A stretch of 64,000 bases of DNA from Vanrija pseudolonga (Eukaryota > Basidiomycota > Tremellomycetes > Trichosporonales > Trichosporonaceae), in NCBI RefSeq assembly GCF_020906515.1, contig NC_085850.1, positions 62,001-126,000 of the forward strand, in the 5' to 3' direction. The notes beneath the pieces were generated by a model. The model had not been told where the DNA came from and made no database searches. It saw only the letters and a list, made by a program, of their open reading frames with translations. A program made the position numbers and the translations under genes. Below, in pieces: positions 11,303-22,009 of this stretch; position 1 is the stretch's first letter; each line of letters opens with the position of its first letter.

Positions 11303-13524
11303 CTATGATGTAGAAGTCCAAACTATGGGGTTGGAAGTTGGCTCGGCAGCGTAGGCCAAGTTGTCCCACAGGCCAAATTCCGTGGGATTTAGGAAGGAGA
11401 AGATGTCGCTGCCAAAGGCCGGGAGGGATGCGAGAGGGTCGGCCGAGCTCTCGACTCCCATGTCACCCATGACATCTGCGGGTCCAAACGACGCGTCGTC
11501 CGCACAGGTGCCACTATTTCCTCCAAGTCGGGTGGCTGCGAGCCGCTTGACAACGCTGAGCAGACGACCCCCCATCACCTTTGTGATGCTCGCCACGTTG
11601 GCGTGCAGCTTGACGTGCAGAAGCTTGTCGGCAAGCGCCGCGATGACCCCCATGAGGAACACATCCTCATTTCCGGACTGAGGTGCCATCTTGATAATGC
11701 GCAGGGTGCAGATGGCAGTGTAACCCAAGCGATACAGCCTGTTGTGTCAGCAAAGACATATTCATTACGACCCACCTGTAACTGTAAAGGCTTGTGATGT
11801 TCAGGACCGGATCAGTGCCTGCAATGACTGGCAGAGCGATCTTCATCAGCTCGAGAGCGCAGAAGTGGCACGCGTCCCGGCTCGCAAGCAGGTTGGTCGA
11901 GGTCCACCCATGCGCGAGGCCATTCTCGAACGACGCCATAAGGAGGATGAACCGGAACGCCCACATGTCATACAACGCCCGTTGTCGATTCGCCTCGCTC
12001 ATGATAGGAAACCACCTTGTCCGCCAAACATCAAGCTCATCGTCCACAGCTGTGAGATAGCCTTCAAAGTTGAAGGTGGGGCTCGAGAACGCGCTAGAGG
12101 TGGTTGCCATCTGGATCCGGCTGAGGACCCCCATGAGGTCAAGGCAGGCGGCCAGCATCGCGTCCGTTCCTCCAACGAGGGGGCTGGAGCACCACTCGAC
12201 GAGGCACGTCGGCTCGCACCACGCGTCTTCTCGGATGAGGGAATTGCGGCCACGGATGTAGGCGGATGCGCGGTCCCACTCCTTGAGGTGCAGCCAGGTC
12301 CGCTCGACATTGCGTGCCAGGCGATCAGGGCCAGCATTGTGGAGTGAGGAGGGTGCCAGCGCCCATGCGGGAGGCGGGGAGACGTCGAGCCGCAGCTCTA
12401 TGGCAATGGCGATAGCTCGTGCAGCAAGCGGCCATGCGCGGTTGAGCTTGCGCCCGCTTAGCCACCCCACGAACATCGATAGCGCTTGGGATATCTCGAT
12501 GGACTGAAGGCACAATTTGTCGACTTGCGCGAGGAGGTGCTCGAGGTGCGCTTCGAGCCTCGTAACGAGCGAGTTGGCATGGTCAGACACTGGGAGGCAC
12601 TGGGCAGACACTAGCATCACGACCGTCGTCAGTGTCGCAGACTGTGAGCGCATGTAGGCCAGGCTGTGGATGTCAAAGTCCAGGACACCGATGACGACGT
12701 GGATCCGTGTCCAGTAGACCTCGAGCAGGTCCTTGGCGTCGGCTTCAGTCACGAGCCCAATTGAAATGGCATCATACTCTGGCACATTGTCGAGTCTCGG
12801 GGAGTCGATGCTTCCATACACCACCTCGTCGCAAGGCTGAGATGGGTATGACTCGATTGGCTTGAAGAGGTGCTCGAGTCCGTCCTCGAGCACGCCCAGG
12901 CCGCGAAATGGGTCCGGATCGAGGGTACGAGCGACACTCCTGAACTCGTCGAGGAATGTGGAGCGGTCGAGGTTGGCATGCCGCGTGATGGGCGGCTCGA
13001 GGTGGGGGACCGAGGGCGGCTGCTGCTCGTTGGCGACGCGGGCGAGCACGCTCAGCATGTTGAACGACGCAGATGCCGATGCCGCCGTCGAGCCGCCAAC
13101 CCGGGCCACGGTCGACTCGGCACCCTCAGAATTGGCAGGAGACGTCGTTGACAGGTCTGGCGCCGGTCTCGGCGTCTCACTAAGGTGCACGGTCGCCACA
13201 CGGGTCCCCCCACCCCTTGAAGATGTGGGGGAGATTGCCGCGTTGGAGCGGCTGACGATGTCAGCAGTGCCAGCACCACGACGCACTTCTTGGATCCTAG
13301 CCTCCGTCCAAACTGAGATGTGAGCGCTATCTCAGACGGGGAGTCCGACCTACTCTCCGGGGCACGACCTCGCACTCGATACCAAGGGCGGCGCAGCGGT
13401 TACAGGTCTCGTTGCCGCCGTCGTCTCGGTGGCATTTCGACTGGGCGGATGTCAGGCGTGCCGAGGAGGTTCAGATACCCACCTTGAGCAGCCGGCAAGC
13501 CGTGCACGCCGTGAACGGAGACAT
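11303..13524 (-). CDS. Zn2Cys6 fungal transcription factor
   Basis: Nuclear Gal4-type regulator, 696 aa. Exons on minus: 13483-13524, 13354-13440, 11776-13301 (acceptor choice uncertain), 11303-11738. The zinc cluster is encoded across the first intron: C-x2-C-x6-C (CTACRLLK|SKC), then C-x9... NETC, C-x2-C (CNRC) and C-x6-C. The body carries a Fungal_trans-like middle homology region (about residues 180-500, including a W-x-R-I-H-V segment and KEWDRAS). For the third exon an acceptor at 13313 with a later donor also keeps frame, so a few residues after the cluster are uncertain. It sits between the oxidase and the divergent amino-acid permease and probably controls both (inference from position and the shared 21-bp site). 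Confidence 0.85.
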
Positions 13525-13879
13525 GGGTACAGTCACAATGCGGAGTAAAACGCGGGGGAAATCTGTGCTCCGCCATGTAGCAGTCCTCTAAGTACTCACC
13601 GGGGTCCACTCCGAATGGAGGTCAGCTGACACGGAGGTGCCCCGGACCGAGGAAGTGAGCCGCCCCAAGCCACAGTATCACTCCGGTTTTTGGTCCGATC
13701 TGGCCTCCGAGTCGCCAATGGAAGCCGAGCCCACACGATAACCGGCACGATACCTCGGTCTGCTCAACTTGGCCACACCGATACACATACCTCGACCATG
13801 GGTAGGCAGAGAGACACGAGGGAGATAAATAGGTTTGGGGCCCTACCCCGGACTCGGCTTCTTCCCCCCACACGACAAC
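13525..13879. promoter_or_regulatory. Divergent promoter, regulator / amino-acid permease
   Basis: 355 bp shared by two divergent starts. It contains the second copy of the 21-bp element (13694-13714) roughly midway, and a GATAAATAG TATA-like box at 13824-13832, about 50 bp before the permease ATG. Confidence 0.55.
13694..13714. promoter_or_regulatory. Shared 21-bp element, copy 2 (regulator/permease promoter)
   Basis: TCCGATCTGGCCTCCGAGTC(G), 19/21 identical to copy 1 at 11048-11068. It lies about 170 bp from the regulator start and about 166-186 bp from the permease start. Two near-identical 21-mers in 64 kb would not be expected by chance. Confidence 0.5.
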
Positions 13880-15746
13880 ATGACTGACAAGGACCCCAAG
13901 AGGATCGAAACTAAAGTGGATGTTGAGGCCGCCGCGCCCTCTCTCAAGGATGTCCCCATCGACCCGGACCGTTTCTTCCGCGACTCCGACGACAGCACTG
14001 GCACCGTACGAGGTCTCAAAGCTCGTCATCTCCAACTTATCGCCATTGGCGCCGCTGTTGGCACTGGCCTATTCATCGGCTCCTCGCGCAGTCTCATCTA
14101 CGCGGGTCCCATCGGCGCGTTTGTCGCGTATGCTCTCTACTCTGCCGTCATCTGGGGTGGGTGACGATCGGCATGCCGATAAACTGACTATACCAGACCT
14201 ATGCCTTGGCGTCGGCGAGATGGCGGCATTCCTGCCTGTTCGCGGAGGGTACATCAACTGGGCGAGCATGTACCTCGACCCGGCGGTGTCCTTTGCCATT
14301 GGCTGGAACCAGTTCTACGCAGCCACGATGTGAGTAGCTGTTGCATCAGATTACGCACACTGAGCACTTGCAGGTTCGGCTGTGCGGACATTGTCGCGGC
14401 AACGGGACTACTTGGATACTGGTGGCCTCACATCAACCCGGCAGTGTGGATCTCCATCGCCCTCGTCATCGTCATTGCCCTCAATGGTATGATCCGCGTC
14501 GGTGCTCTCACTGACACCCAGTATACCATGTCAAGTTCTTTGGCGAGGCCGAGTTCTACTTTGCCAGCCTCAAGGTGATCCTCATCCTCATGATGATCTT
14601 CATGGCGTTTATCGTCATGCTCGGCGGTAACCCAAAGCACGACCGGATCGGCTTCCGCTACTGGAAGAAGCCAGGCGTATGGGCAGAGTACCACTCGACT
14701 GGCGCCCTTGGTCGCTTCCTCGGATTCTGGCAAGTCTTCAAGATTGCAGCATTCTCCATCGGTGGTCCCGACACGGTGGCAATGTGCTCCGCCGAAGCAG
14801 TCCAGCCTCGCAGGTCGGTCCCTCGTGCCACCAAGTCCGTCGTACTCCGCCTGGCTGTGTTCTTCGGTCTCGGCATCTTGTCGATGGGTGTCCTCGTCCC
14901 ATACAACGACCCGGTCTTGCTCGAAACAACGTCCACCGGTGTTGGCGCCGACGCATCCGCTTTCGTTGTCGGCATGAAGCGCGTGGGGATTCGCTACCTT
15001 CCGGACATCTTCAACTTCATGGTCCTCACATCGGCTTTGTCGTGCACCAATGGCTTTGCGTATATCGCAACTCGTGTCCTCCACTCCCTCGCAAGCCGAG
15101 GTGAGGCCCCCGCAATCTTTGCCCGCACAACCAAGCGCGGTGTGCCCATCTACGCCTTTGGTCTCGTCGTCGGCATCCTCTGCCTCAGCTATATGCAAGT
15201 CAGCACCAACTCGGCCAAGGTGTTTGGGTGGTTCATCAATCTCAGCAGTGTCGCCGCATGTGAGTCGAATGCACAGATGATCAACTGACATTAGTGATCA
15301 ACAACTGCACACTCAGTTTCATGGCCATCCGCTTCAGGACCGGCCTCAAGGTCCAAGGCTACCCTAGCAACTTCCTCCCCTGGTCAACGAGGTTCACCGT
15401 GCCCTGGTGCTACTTCTCGTTCACCCTGTCACTCCTCATCATGCTCACCCAGGGCTGGACTGTGTTTGTCAAGGTCGGTCGTGGCGAGTGGGCTGTTGTT
15501 TGGCGCGCTGACATGGAGCAGGGAGGCTGGAATGTCCAAGAGTTCCTCAGCGCATACTTTGGCATCGCGCTCTTCGCTGTGCTGTTCACCGGTTGGAAGA
15601 TCAAGCACAAGACCAAGATGGTCAAGCTCAAGGACATGGACTTTGACTCGCGGGTCGAGGAGTTTGACAAGCTCGACGAGTATTACCGGGAGAACCCGCC
15701 GACCTCGACCACCTGGTGGGGCCGTCTGCTCGATAAGCTGTTCTAG
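13880..15746 (+). CDS. Amino-acid permease (yeast AAT/GAP-type, APC superfamily)
   Basis: Plasma-membrane amino-acid:H+ symporter, 570 aa. Exons 13880-14156, 14197-14329, 14374-14486, 14522-15259, 15295-15746, with introns of 35-44 nt. An acidic/charged cytosolic N-terminus is followed by the signature GLKARHLQLIAIGAAVGTGL, then GEMAAFLPVRGGY, later GPDTVAMCSAEA, and a hydrophobic body consistent with 12 TM helices. The C-terminus ends WWGRLLDKLF, as in GAP-like permeases. The start at 13880 is the first ATG in the family-matching frame; an open frame continues upstream without ATG. Divergent from the Zn2Cys6 gene with a shared promoter, so probable co-regulation with it and the FAD oxidase. 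Confidence 0.93.
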
Positions 15747-16621
15747 GATCGTGTGTCGGCGGGGGCGCAGGAGCGAAGATGTAGTGAAGTTGTACGCGTC
15801 GAGAATGCAAGTGATGCTGGGCAACATTGACTCTCTGATGCGCCAATGAGTCGCATATTTGGCCCGACGAGGCCATGCGCCTCAACGACGGCCGAGCAGG
15901 GCTAGGCTCCGCCTATTGTAGCGTCTGGGAGGGTGTGCAAACAGGGGTTCAATCTGGTAGCGTGGAGGATGGGATTGAATGCAAGGAGGGGAAAGAACGG
16001 AAACGTCTCATCCGTGGCTAGTTTTCGTATGAATCGGTCTACCTCTGCGTGCCTCTGCATTGGTGGAACTCGCCGCAGCGATAAACGACGTTCCAGGGCT
16101 CACTCGGCCGAGCCGGCAATACGAACAGCATCATCTCGGCTCGAGGACACGGCGTCGGAGCTGGCCGAGGTAGGTGAGAAGAGGCGGGGCGGAGACGCGG
16201 CTCCGTCTCCTGGAGCAACAGCAGTCGCCGGAGGGGGTCGATCATGCACCAGCAAGCAACTCTAGCGCACGCCAAGGAATCGGCATACCGTAGATATGGG
16301 CGCCGGATACGTGAGCTTCCTGATTAATAGGTTCAGAACCGCAGCACGAGTGGTGGCGACGCGTCAGGCGTGGTCGCCTACCCCAGAGTCAGCCCCACAA
16401 GCCACCTCAGGTCCCAGCTGGCCCCACAGCGGGCGGGTCAACCTGTGCTTCCTTGGCCGTCCTGCTCGGTGTTGGACCCGTGGCCGACCACCGATCTGTG
16501 CTGCCCTTGCCGCAGATAACCGGACCGCTCCCTCAGCGCTGGTTCATACTAAATACCAGCAGCGGCGAAAGGAGGCCCCCGCAACTCTTCCTGCTGTCAA
16601 CAATCACCCAACCTCGAAACA
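15747..16621. other. Intergenic, permease to flavin monooxygenase
   Basis: 875 bp between two same-strand genes. It holds the 3' flank of the permease and the promoter of the monooxygenase. I see no coding signal, tRNA or repeat. Confidence 0.4.
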
Positions 16622-18724
16622 ATGGGATACGGTCCATCCATTGCAATCATCGGCGCGGGGTAAGTCGAGACTGCAGGAGGACAGTGTTGGTGCACAGCTT
16701 ACACTGCAGTGTCGGCGGCCTGTCCATGGCCCTCGAGCTCGACAAGCGCGGCCTCACCAACTGGACGGTGCGTGGGGCCGCCTGCGCCAGCTGACACGAA
16801 CAGATCTACGAGAAGGCCAGCGGCGTCGGCGGGACGTGGTATGTCAACCGTTACCCGTGAGTCGCCTCGACATTGACCCCGACGCGTCCCACGAGAGCTA
16901 ACCTTTGCCCAGTGGATGCCGCTGCGAGTGAGTCACCGCCGTCCATGCGAACTTGGTCCCACGACTAACGACTCCTCTAGCGTCCCCGCGATTGTGTACA
17001 GTCACTCGCAGCACCAGTCGCCCAACTGGACCCAGTCGCACCCCCCGCGCGAGGAGCTGCAGCGATGTGAGTGCTGCCGACGTTCGACTTGCTGACGGCA
17101 GACTGGGAGAACCTGGCCAAGAGCCAGAACCTGAGCAGTCGAATCCAGCTGAACACCGAGTTTAAGAAGGCCGCGTGGAACCCCGAGTACCACGAGTACA
17201 CGATTGACCTGCACAACAGCGACAAGAAGGAGGACTTTACCATCACGGCCCAGATCCTCATCTCGGCGTGCGGCGTGCTCGCCCGCCCCCAGCGCATGGC
17301 CCTGCCCGGTACCGATGACTTTGAGGGCAAGCTCATCCATGCTGCCGAGTGGCCCGAGGAGCTCGACAACAAGGCGTTGAAGGGCAAGACTGTTGCGGTG
17401 GTTGGCAATGGCTGCAGCGCGTGAGCACCTGCCAAGAGTCCTTTCCTTGCCGCTGACACAAACCCAGGAGCCAGATTGTCGGCGCCCTCTCCGAGGATCC
17501 CGAGATCAACATTGTCAACATTGCGCGCACCAAGCAGTGGTACGCCCCCAAGTAAGTGCGCGCGTCCTTCCGCCGCTGACATGACCAGCGGCACCGCCAA
17601 GGACAGCCGCGACCGCAACTCGATCCCGTTCAGCCCCGAGATCCGCGAGACGTGGCGCCGGTACCCTTTCCTGCTGTGGGCACTGCGCTGGCGCATCGTC
17701 GCGATGCTTGACCAGCGCTGGAAGTGGTTCATGGAGGAGGAGGGCGCGTCGTGGCGCGCCCAGGTCGAGGGCGAGACGCGCGAGTGGCTCAAGAAGACTG
17801 TCCCGCCGGAGCTGTACGACAAGGTGGCGACCGACGACCCGTGGGGCTCGAAGCGCATCATCTACCACGACAACTACCTCACGGCGCTCACCAAGCCCCA
17901 GGTCAAGCTGATTGAGGGGCGTCTGAAGAGCTTGCGCAAGAACGCCGTCGTCCTCGACGACGGGCAGGAGCTGATCGTCGACGTCGTTGCCCTCGCTATC
18001 GGCTACGACTCGGAGGGAATCGACCTCGACATTGCCGGCACGACCGACAAGACGACAAACTACACATCCAAGGCGCAGCTGAAGCAGTACCTCGGCGTGA
18101 GTCGGACGCTGAAATGCCGCACAGAGCTAACACCACCCAGACGACCATGCCCGGGCTGCCCAACTACTTCATCCTGCTGGGCAACAACATGGGCCTCAAC
18201 CACATGTCCATCACGGCGGTCCTCGAGATTCAGGCCGAGTACGTTGGCAAGATCATCCAAGGCATGCGCGACTACCAGCTGCCGCAGATTGAGCCCAAGC
18301 TCGAGGCTGCGCTCAAGTGGGACGGCTGGATGGAGAAGCGCTTGGAGAGGACGACATGGCAGCGGGTTAGCAACTACTGGCGCGCGGGTCGCACCGGTCG
18401 CATCTACGTAAGTGCTAACGAAGTGGTCTGCGCTGACACCTCCAGACCCACTACCCCGGCTCCGTCCTCAGCCTGTGGTGGTTCTTCCGCTGGCCGGTCT
18501 GGAAGGACTTCAAGGGCGCCGAGCCCATTGTCCGCCGCCAGCGCCTCAAGCGCGTGCTCTTCCTCCTCGCGCTCGTGGTGGCCGGTTACTTCGGCCGGGG
18601 CCGGAACGGTCTGGGCCTCCGCCTTGTCCAGGACGCCGTCAAGGGCGGCGAGAGTGCCGTCCAGGCCGGCAAGGCGGCGGTGCAGGTGCTCAAGAGCAAG
18701 GTGACCGAGCTCATCGGGCACTAG
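16622..18724 (+). CDS. Flavin monooxygenase, Baeyer-Villiger type, with C-terminal membrane segment
   Basis: FAD/NADPH-dependent monooxygenase, 568 aa. Ten exons: 16622-16659, 16710-16767, 16804-16856, 16913-16927, 16981-17066, 17102-17420, 17468-17551, 17589-18096, 18141-18407, 18446-18724. Exon 4 is a 15-nt microexon (encoding GCRCD with its neighbours). It shows FAD Rossmann GAGVGGL at residue ~11, GVGGTWY and RYPGCRCD; the Baeyer-Villiger fingerprint F-x-G-x3-H-x3-W-P as FEGKLIHAAEWP; and the NADPH-site Rossmann VVGNGCSA. Near the C-terminus RVLFLLALVVAGYF looks like a membrane helix followed by a short basic/amphipathic tail, so it may be ER or lipid-droplet anchored. Likely converts a ketone to an ester or oxidises a hydrophobic substrate; the substrate is unknown. 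Convergent with the next gene, 70 bp apart. Confidence 0.9.
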
Positions 18725-18794
18725 GTCAAGATTCAGGTCAGAAGTCTGCGTGGAAATAGTATGCATTGGGTACATGGACAGCTTGTCGCTCCGT

Positions 18795-19688
18795 CTACTC
18801 CTTTGGCCATGGCACCGGCTTCGCATTGTGCGTGGCGATAAAGTCCTTGACCGTCTTGGGCACGGGCACCTTGTTGTCTGGGCTGTCGATGGGGTCGAGG
18901 AGCGTGAGCTTGGCTAAGAAAGTCAGCATTGGCGAGGGTGACCCCTATTTGTCCCAACGCACTCGGGATGACACCAGCCCAGAGCTTGGAGGTGACCTCG
19001 TCGTCGTCTAGATCGCGCTTCTCCTCGCCGGCGCACCCGCTGCTGATCTTGGCGCTCGCGGAGAGCACCTTGATTTTGAGAAACCCGGTGGTCGTCATCT
19101 CGGCCTTGGACGGCTGGCGGCACTCGTCCCACCGGCCAACACAGACGCCCTCCACGATCTGTCGCGCGGCCTCCATCTTGGCGGCTTGCGCGTCGGGTGT
19201 CGTCTCGTCCCAGTCGAGTACTTCGCCGTGGAGCACGGCGCAGCTGGGAAACAGGTCAGCAAGGACAGTAGAGCGGCCAACTTACCGATAGTTCATGTTG
19301 CTCGCGTACGCGCTCCATGCCAACGCCAGCCCGTCCAGCAGCGTCGCGGTGATGCACACGCGCGACTCGGGCGGCAGCATCTTGACGAGCCGCGCCTTGT
19401 GGTAGCCGTGGATGTAGACGTAGAGGCCGTCCTGGGCTTCTTCGATCGCACTGACCATCGGGATGCACTGCGGCATCCCGTCCAGGTCAACAAACGACAC
19501 GTTGACAAAGTGCGACTCTTGGATGACTGGGGTCAGCGCGAACGACCAGAGGCAACTCACTGGCCTTGATGGTCGCGACGTCGTACTGAGCATTCTCACC
19601 GTATCGGCCGACCGTGTTCTCTGTTGGTCAGCAGAGGCAGAGTGGGGCACTCACCATGGGTCTGCGGGTACTCTGTGGTTGCGGTCAT
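18795..19688 (-). CDS. Flavin-nucleotide-binding split-barrel protein (pyridoxamine-oxidase-like)
   Basis: Small FMN-binding split beta-barrel protein of the Pyridox_ox_2 type, 244 aa. Exons on minus: 19655-19688, 19561-19620, 19286-19526, 18963-19243, 18795-18913. The family pattern is visible: NTVGRYGENAQYD near the start, QESHFVNVSFVD with the conserved H and DG-MPQCIPM, YVYIHGYHKAR and WSAYASNMNYRC, then LHGEV, KLWAGVIPTKLT, and the closing PDNKVPVPKTVKDF. Fungal and bacterial relatives are annotated as flavin-nucleotide-binding or heme-utilisation-like proteins without proven reaction. Five exons, two of them under 65 nt, are separated by introns of 34-49 nt. The adjacent monooxygenase uses FAD, but a functional link is only a guess. 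Confidence 0.85.
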
Positions 19689-20161
19689 GTTGTCTACGAG
19701 TGGTACACGGGGCTGGAGAATCGATAGGCAGAGAGAACCCACGTATCGCAGCCGCTCTATATCACCCGTCGACGGAGGGGACAGCCCTTGCCGCCGGGTA
19801 CAGGCGATGGCGATAGGCTATGGCGGCTCTTGGCCCATCTACTTCAACCTGGTGCGGGGCAACTGCCTGAAAGACAAGCAGAAGGGAGGCAGGGTGGGGG
19901 GAGGGGGGGGAGCTCGACGCTCACCGACGCATTGTTGTTGCCTCGTGATCAGGCTGAACGAGTTGACGATAGCCGATATCCGCCTGATTCCGACGACATG
20001 ACTCTCCCTGCGTTGCTATCAAAGACCGCGCTGCATGCATGCTGCAGTTTGCTGCCTGCTCATGCAGTCCGACGTGCTCTGTCAACTGCCCCGAATGCAT
20101 CGCTAGAACACCCGCACGCCGGCGGCCCGCCATCCGATCCCTCAACCCCGCCTCCACCACC
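19689..20161. other. Intergenic, flavin-protein promoter and HD-gene 3' flank
   Basis: 473 bp with a G-run (19888-19912). I see no coding signal or RNA gene. Confidence 0.4.
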
Positions 20162-20896
20162 TCAGAACGCGGGGTTACGTCCATCTTGCCAGCCATCATG
20201 CGCGGGGTTCTCGACGTGCGCGCGCATGAGAATGCCAGGCCAGGTAGCCTTGGGGTGCTTCTCGCTGCTCGGCCAGATGAGGTTGTCAATCTCGACGTTG
20301 AGGCAGGGGTTGCCCTGTGCGACGACCGCGTCGGCGAGCACGCGCTCGACCTCGAGCCGGGGCAGGTCGGCCTCGATGATCTCGGCATACGACGCGGCAT
20401 CCACGCCGGGGACGAGCTCATTGCGCTGCGCGGGTGGTGTAAAGTCGGCCTTGACACCCAGCCGGACGAGCCGGGACAGGGGGTCGATGCGCTCGGCCAC
20501 GCCCGCGCTCGTGTGGATCGCAATCGCCGTCCAAACATTGTGCGCGTCGGCCTCGTCGATCCCCTGCTCTAGGCAGATCTTCTTGGCAGCATCGGCACCC
20601 TCGACCTCGAAACGCTGAGGTCCGTCATGCTCGGCCGCGGTGCCGACGTCGTGCGAAATCGAAGCGATGAAGAGCAGCGCTTCGGCGCGCGCCGTGTTAT
20701 CGGCCCACCAGGTCGGCCACTCCTTGAGGCTGAGGGACGCGTGTGTACCGTAGTGCAGCGCGTGTAGGTAGACGCGCAGAGAGTGGTTGAAGATTGCGGT
20801 CGGGAGGATCGAGTGCGCGTGCTCCAGGGCTGCGGTCGATGCTGGGTCTTTGGGCAGCTTGGCCTCGATGGAGGGGGGGAGGGAGAGGGCGGACAT
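20162..20896 (-). CDS. HD-domain hydrolase, cyanamide-hydratase (Ddi2/3) like
   Basis: Single-exon 244-aa protein of the HD superfamily. Metal ligands are seen as FNHSLRVY (first His), SISHDVGTA (the His-Asp pair) and AIHTSAG (further His). The length and the order of blocks match the cyanamide hydratase / yeast DDI2-DDI3 group, which converts cyanamide to urea. That reaction would fit a soil yeast using nitriles, but many HD relatives have unknown substrates, so the name is tentative. The ATG at 20896 is followed by MSALSLPPSIEAKLPKDP. Directly upstream is a C-rich (CCCCCT)n leader, seen as GGGGGA on the plus strand. Confidence 0.8.
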   Translation of the reverse strand: MSALSLPPSIEAKLPKDPASTAALEHAHSILPTAIFNHSLRVYLHALHYGTHASLSLKEWPTWWADNTARAEALLFIASISHDVGTAAEHDGPQRFEVEGADAAKKICLEQGIDEADAHNVWTAIAIHTSAGVAERIDPLSRLVRLGVKADFTPPAQRNELVPGVDAASYAEIIEADLPRLEVERVLADAVVAQGNPCLNVEIDNLIWPSSEKHPKATWPGILMRAHVENPAHDGWQDGRNPAF

Positions 20897-20943
20897 GGTG
20901 GAGGGGGAGGGGGAGGGGGAGGGGGAGGGGGAGGGAGGGAGGC
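20870..20943. repeat. Purine-rich simple repeat (GGGGGA)n around the HD-gene start
   Basis: Six-base GGGGGA units run mainly from 20898 to 20935, flanking the HD-gene start codon on its 5' side. On the mRNA strand this is a C/T tract in the leader. The G-runs could form a quadruplex on the plus strand (inference). Confidence 0.75.
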
Positions 20944-22009
20944 AGTTGGAGGTAGAGGAGGTGCTCTTGTCTCTCCGGCGTCCGGCGTGAGTAGAGCGTG
21001 AACACTGGACGTTTTACTTGGGAGTGACCTGTGCGAGTTGGATCGAGTCGTCGTCGCGAGTCGGAGTGCGCGCGCCAAGAACGACGACATTGCGACATCA
21101 AAAGTACGCGCGCGGCACTTGGCTTGGCCCACCCACCCAGGGACTAAGTAAAAGTCTGGAATCGGCGACTCCGGTGGCGCGGATGTCCCTCCGCATTCCA
21201 CACACCTCGTGCAGCGAGCAGTTTGCGACAACGCATCTTTCACGCTGCAGCACAATCATGCGACGCGGGACGCCAGCTTCGCAGCAGCAACGGCGATCAC
21301 TCGCCGCGCGCTCGTAGAGACGACTCGCGACGCGCCCGCAACCACCCAGCTGGACGATACCCGGCAGCGCGGCGACACCCCCCTCGATGAGCCATTATGT
21401 TTCCCCTCGCTGCGCCATTTAGGCATCCCGAGTGTACCCTCACCGTCGCAGAGCTAATCAACAGCTTGGGGCCACCGGTCATGTTCCTAATGCGCTTCTA
21501 GCCGCCTGAGGCATTATCTCGGCTCTACTCTAGGACGCGACGCGCTGCGGGGACTCGCCGCGCCGCGGCTGCCCCCGCCCTCTCGCTGACTGATATCCGC
21601 CGCGTGGCATCAGGGCACTCGGCGTCCTTGGCCCCTTGCGAGGTCGATCATCGCCGTGTTGCCTGGACTCCGGTCTGCGCTCCTGCATGTGTGTGTGTGT
21701 GCGAGTGCAGACTTCCACTCGCCGAGCCTCCACCACACTCACCGCTCGCACCCACTTGCCCGCGGGTCGCGATATCGAGTACCGATACCACTTTGCGCGT
21801 TCGCTGCCTTGGCATGGCACGACCATCCTGCCGGGACAGACGCGTCACCAGTGCCGAGAGGTGCCGGGGTGGCACCGAGGGACAACGCATGTAGTGACTA
21901 CGTGAGAGCGCAAGCACGCACGCCGCCAAATGACATAAAGAATGGTGTCTGGCAGCACGTGAATGGGAGCCACGGCAAGGACACTCACCCAGCCCCTCGC
22001 CCTGCCACA
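20897..22009. other. Divergent intergenic region, HD gene / MFS exporter
   Basis: 1.1 kb between divergent starts, containing promoters for both genes. A (TG)n tract lies at about 21689-21701. The open frame that runs into the MFS gene from 21656 lacks family similarity before 22010 and is treated as leader. Confidence 0.45.

Noticed and set aside
16420-16432. 13-bp match GGCCCCACAGCGG to the oxidase promoter at 11070
   Set aside because: A shared 13-mer is expected by chance several times in 64 kb; not used as evidence of co-regulation.
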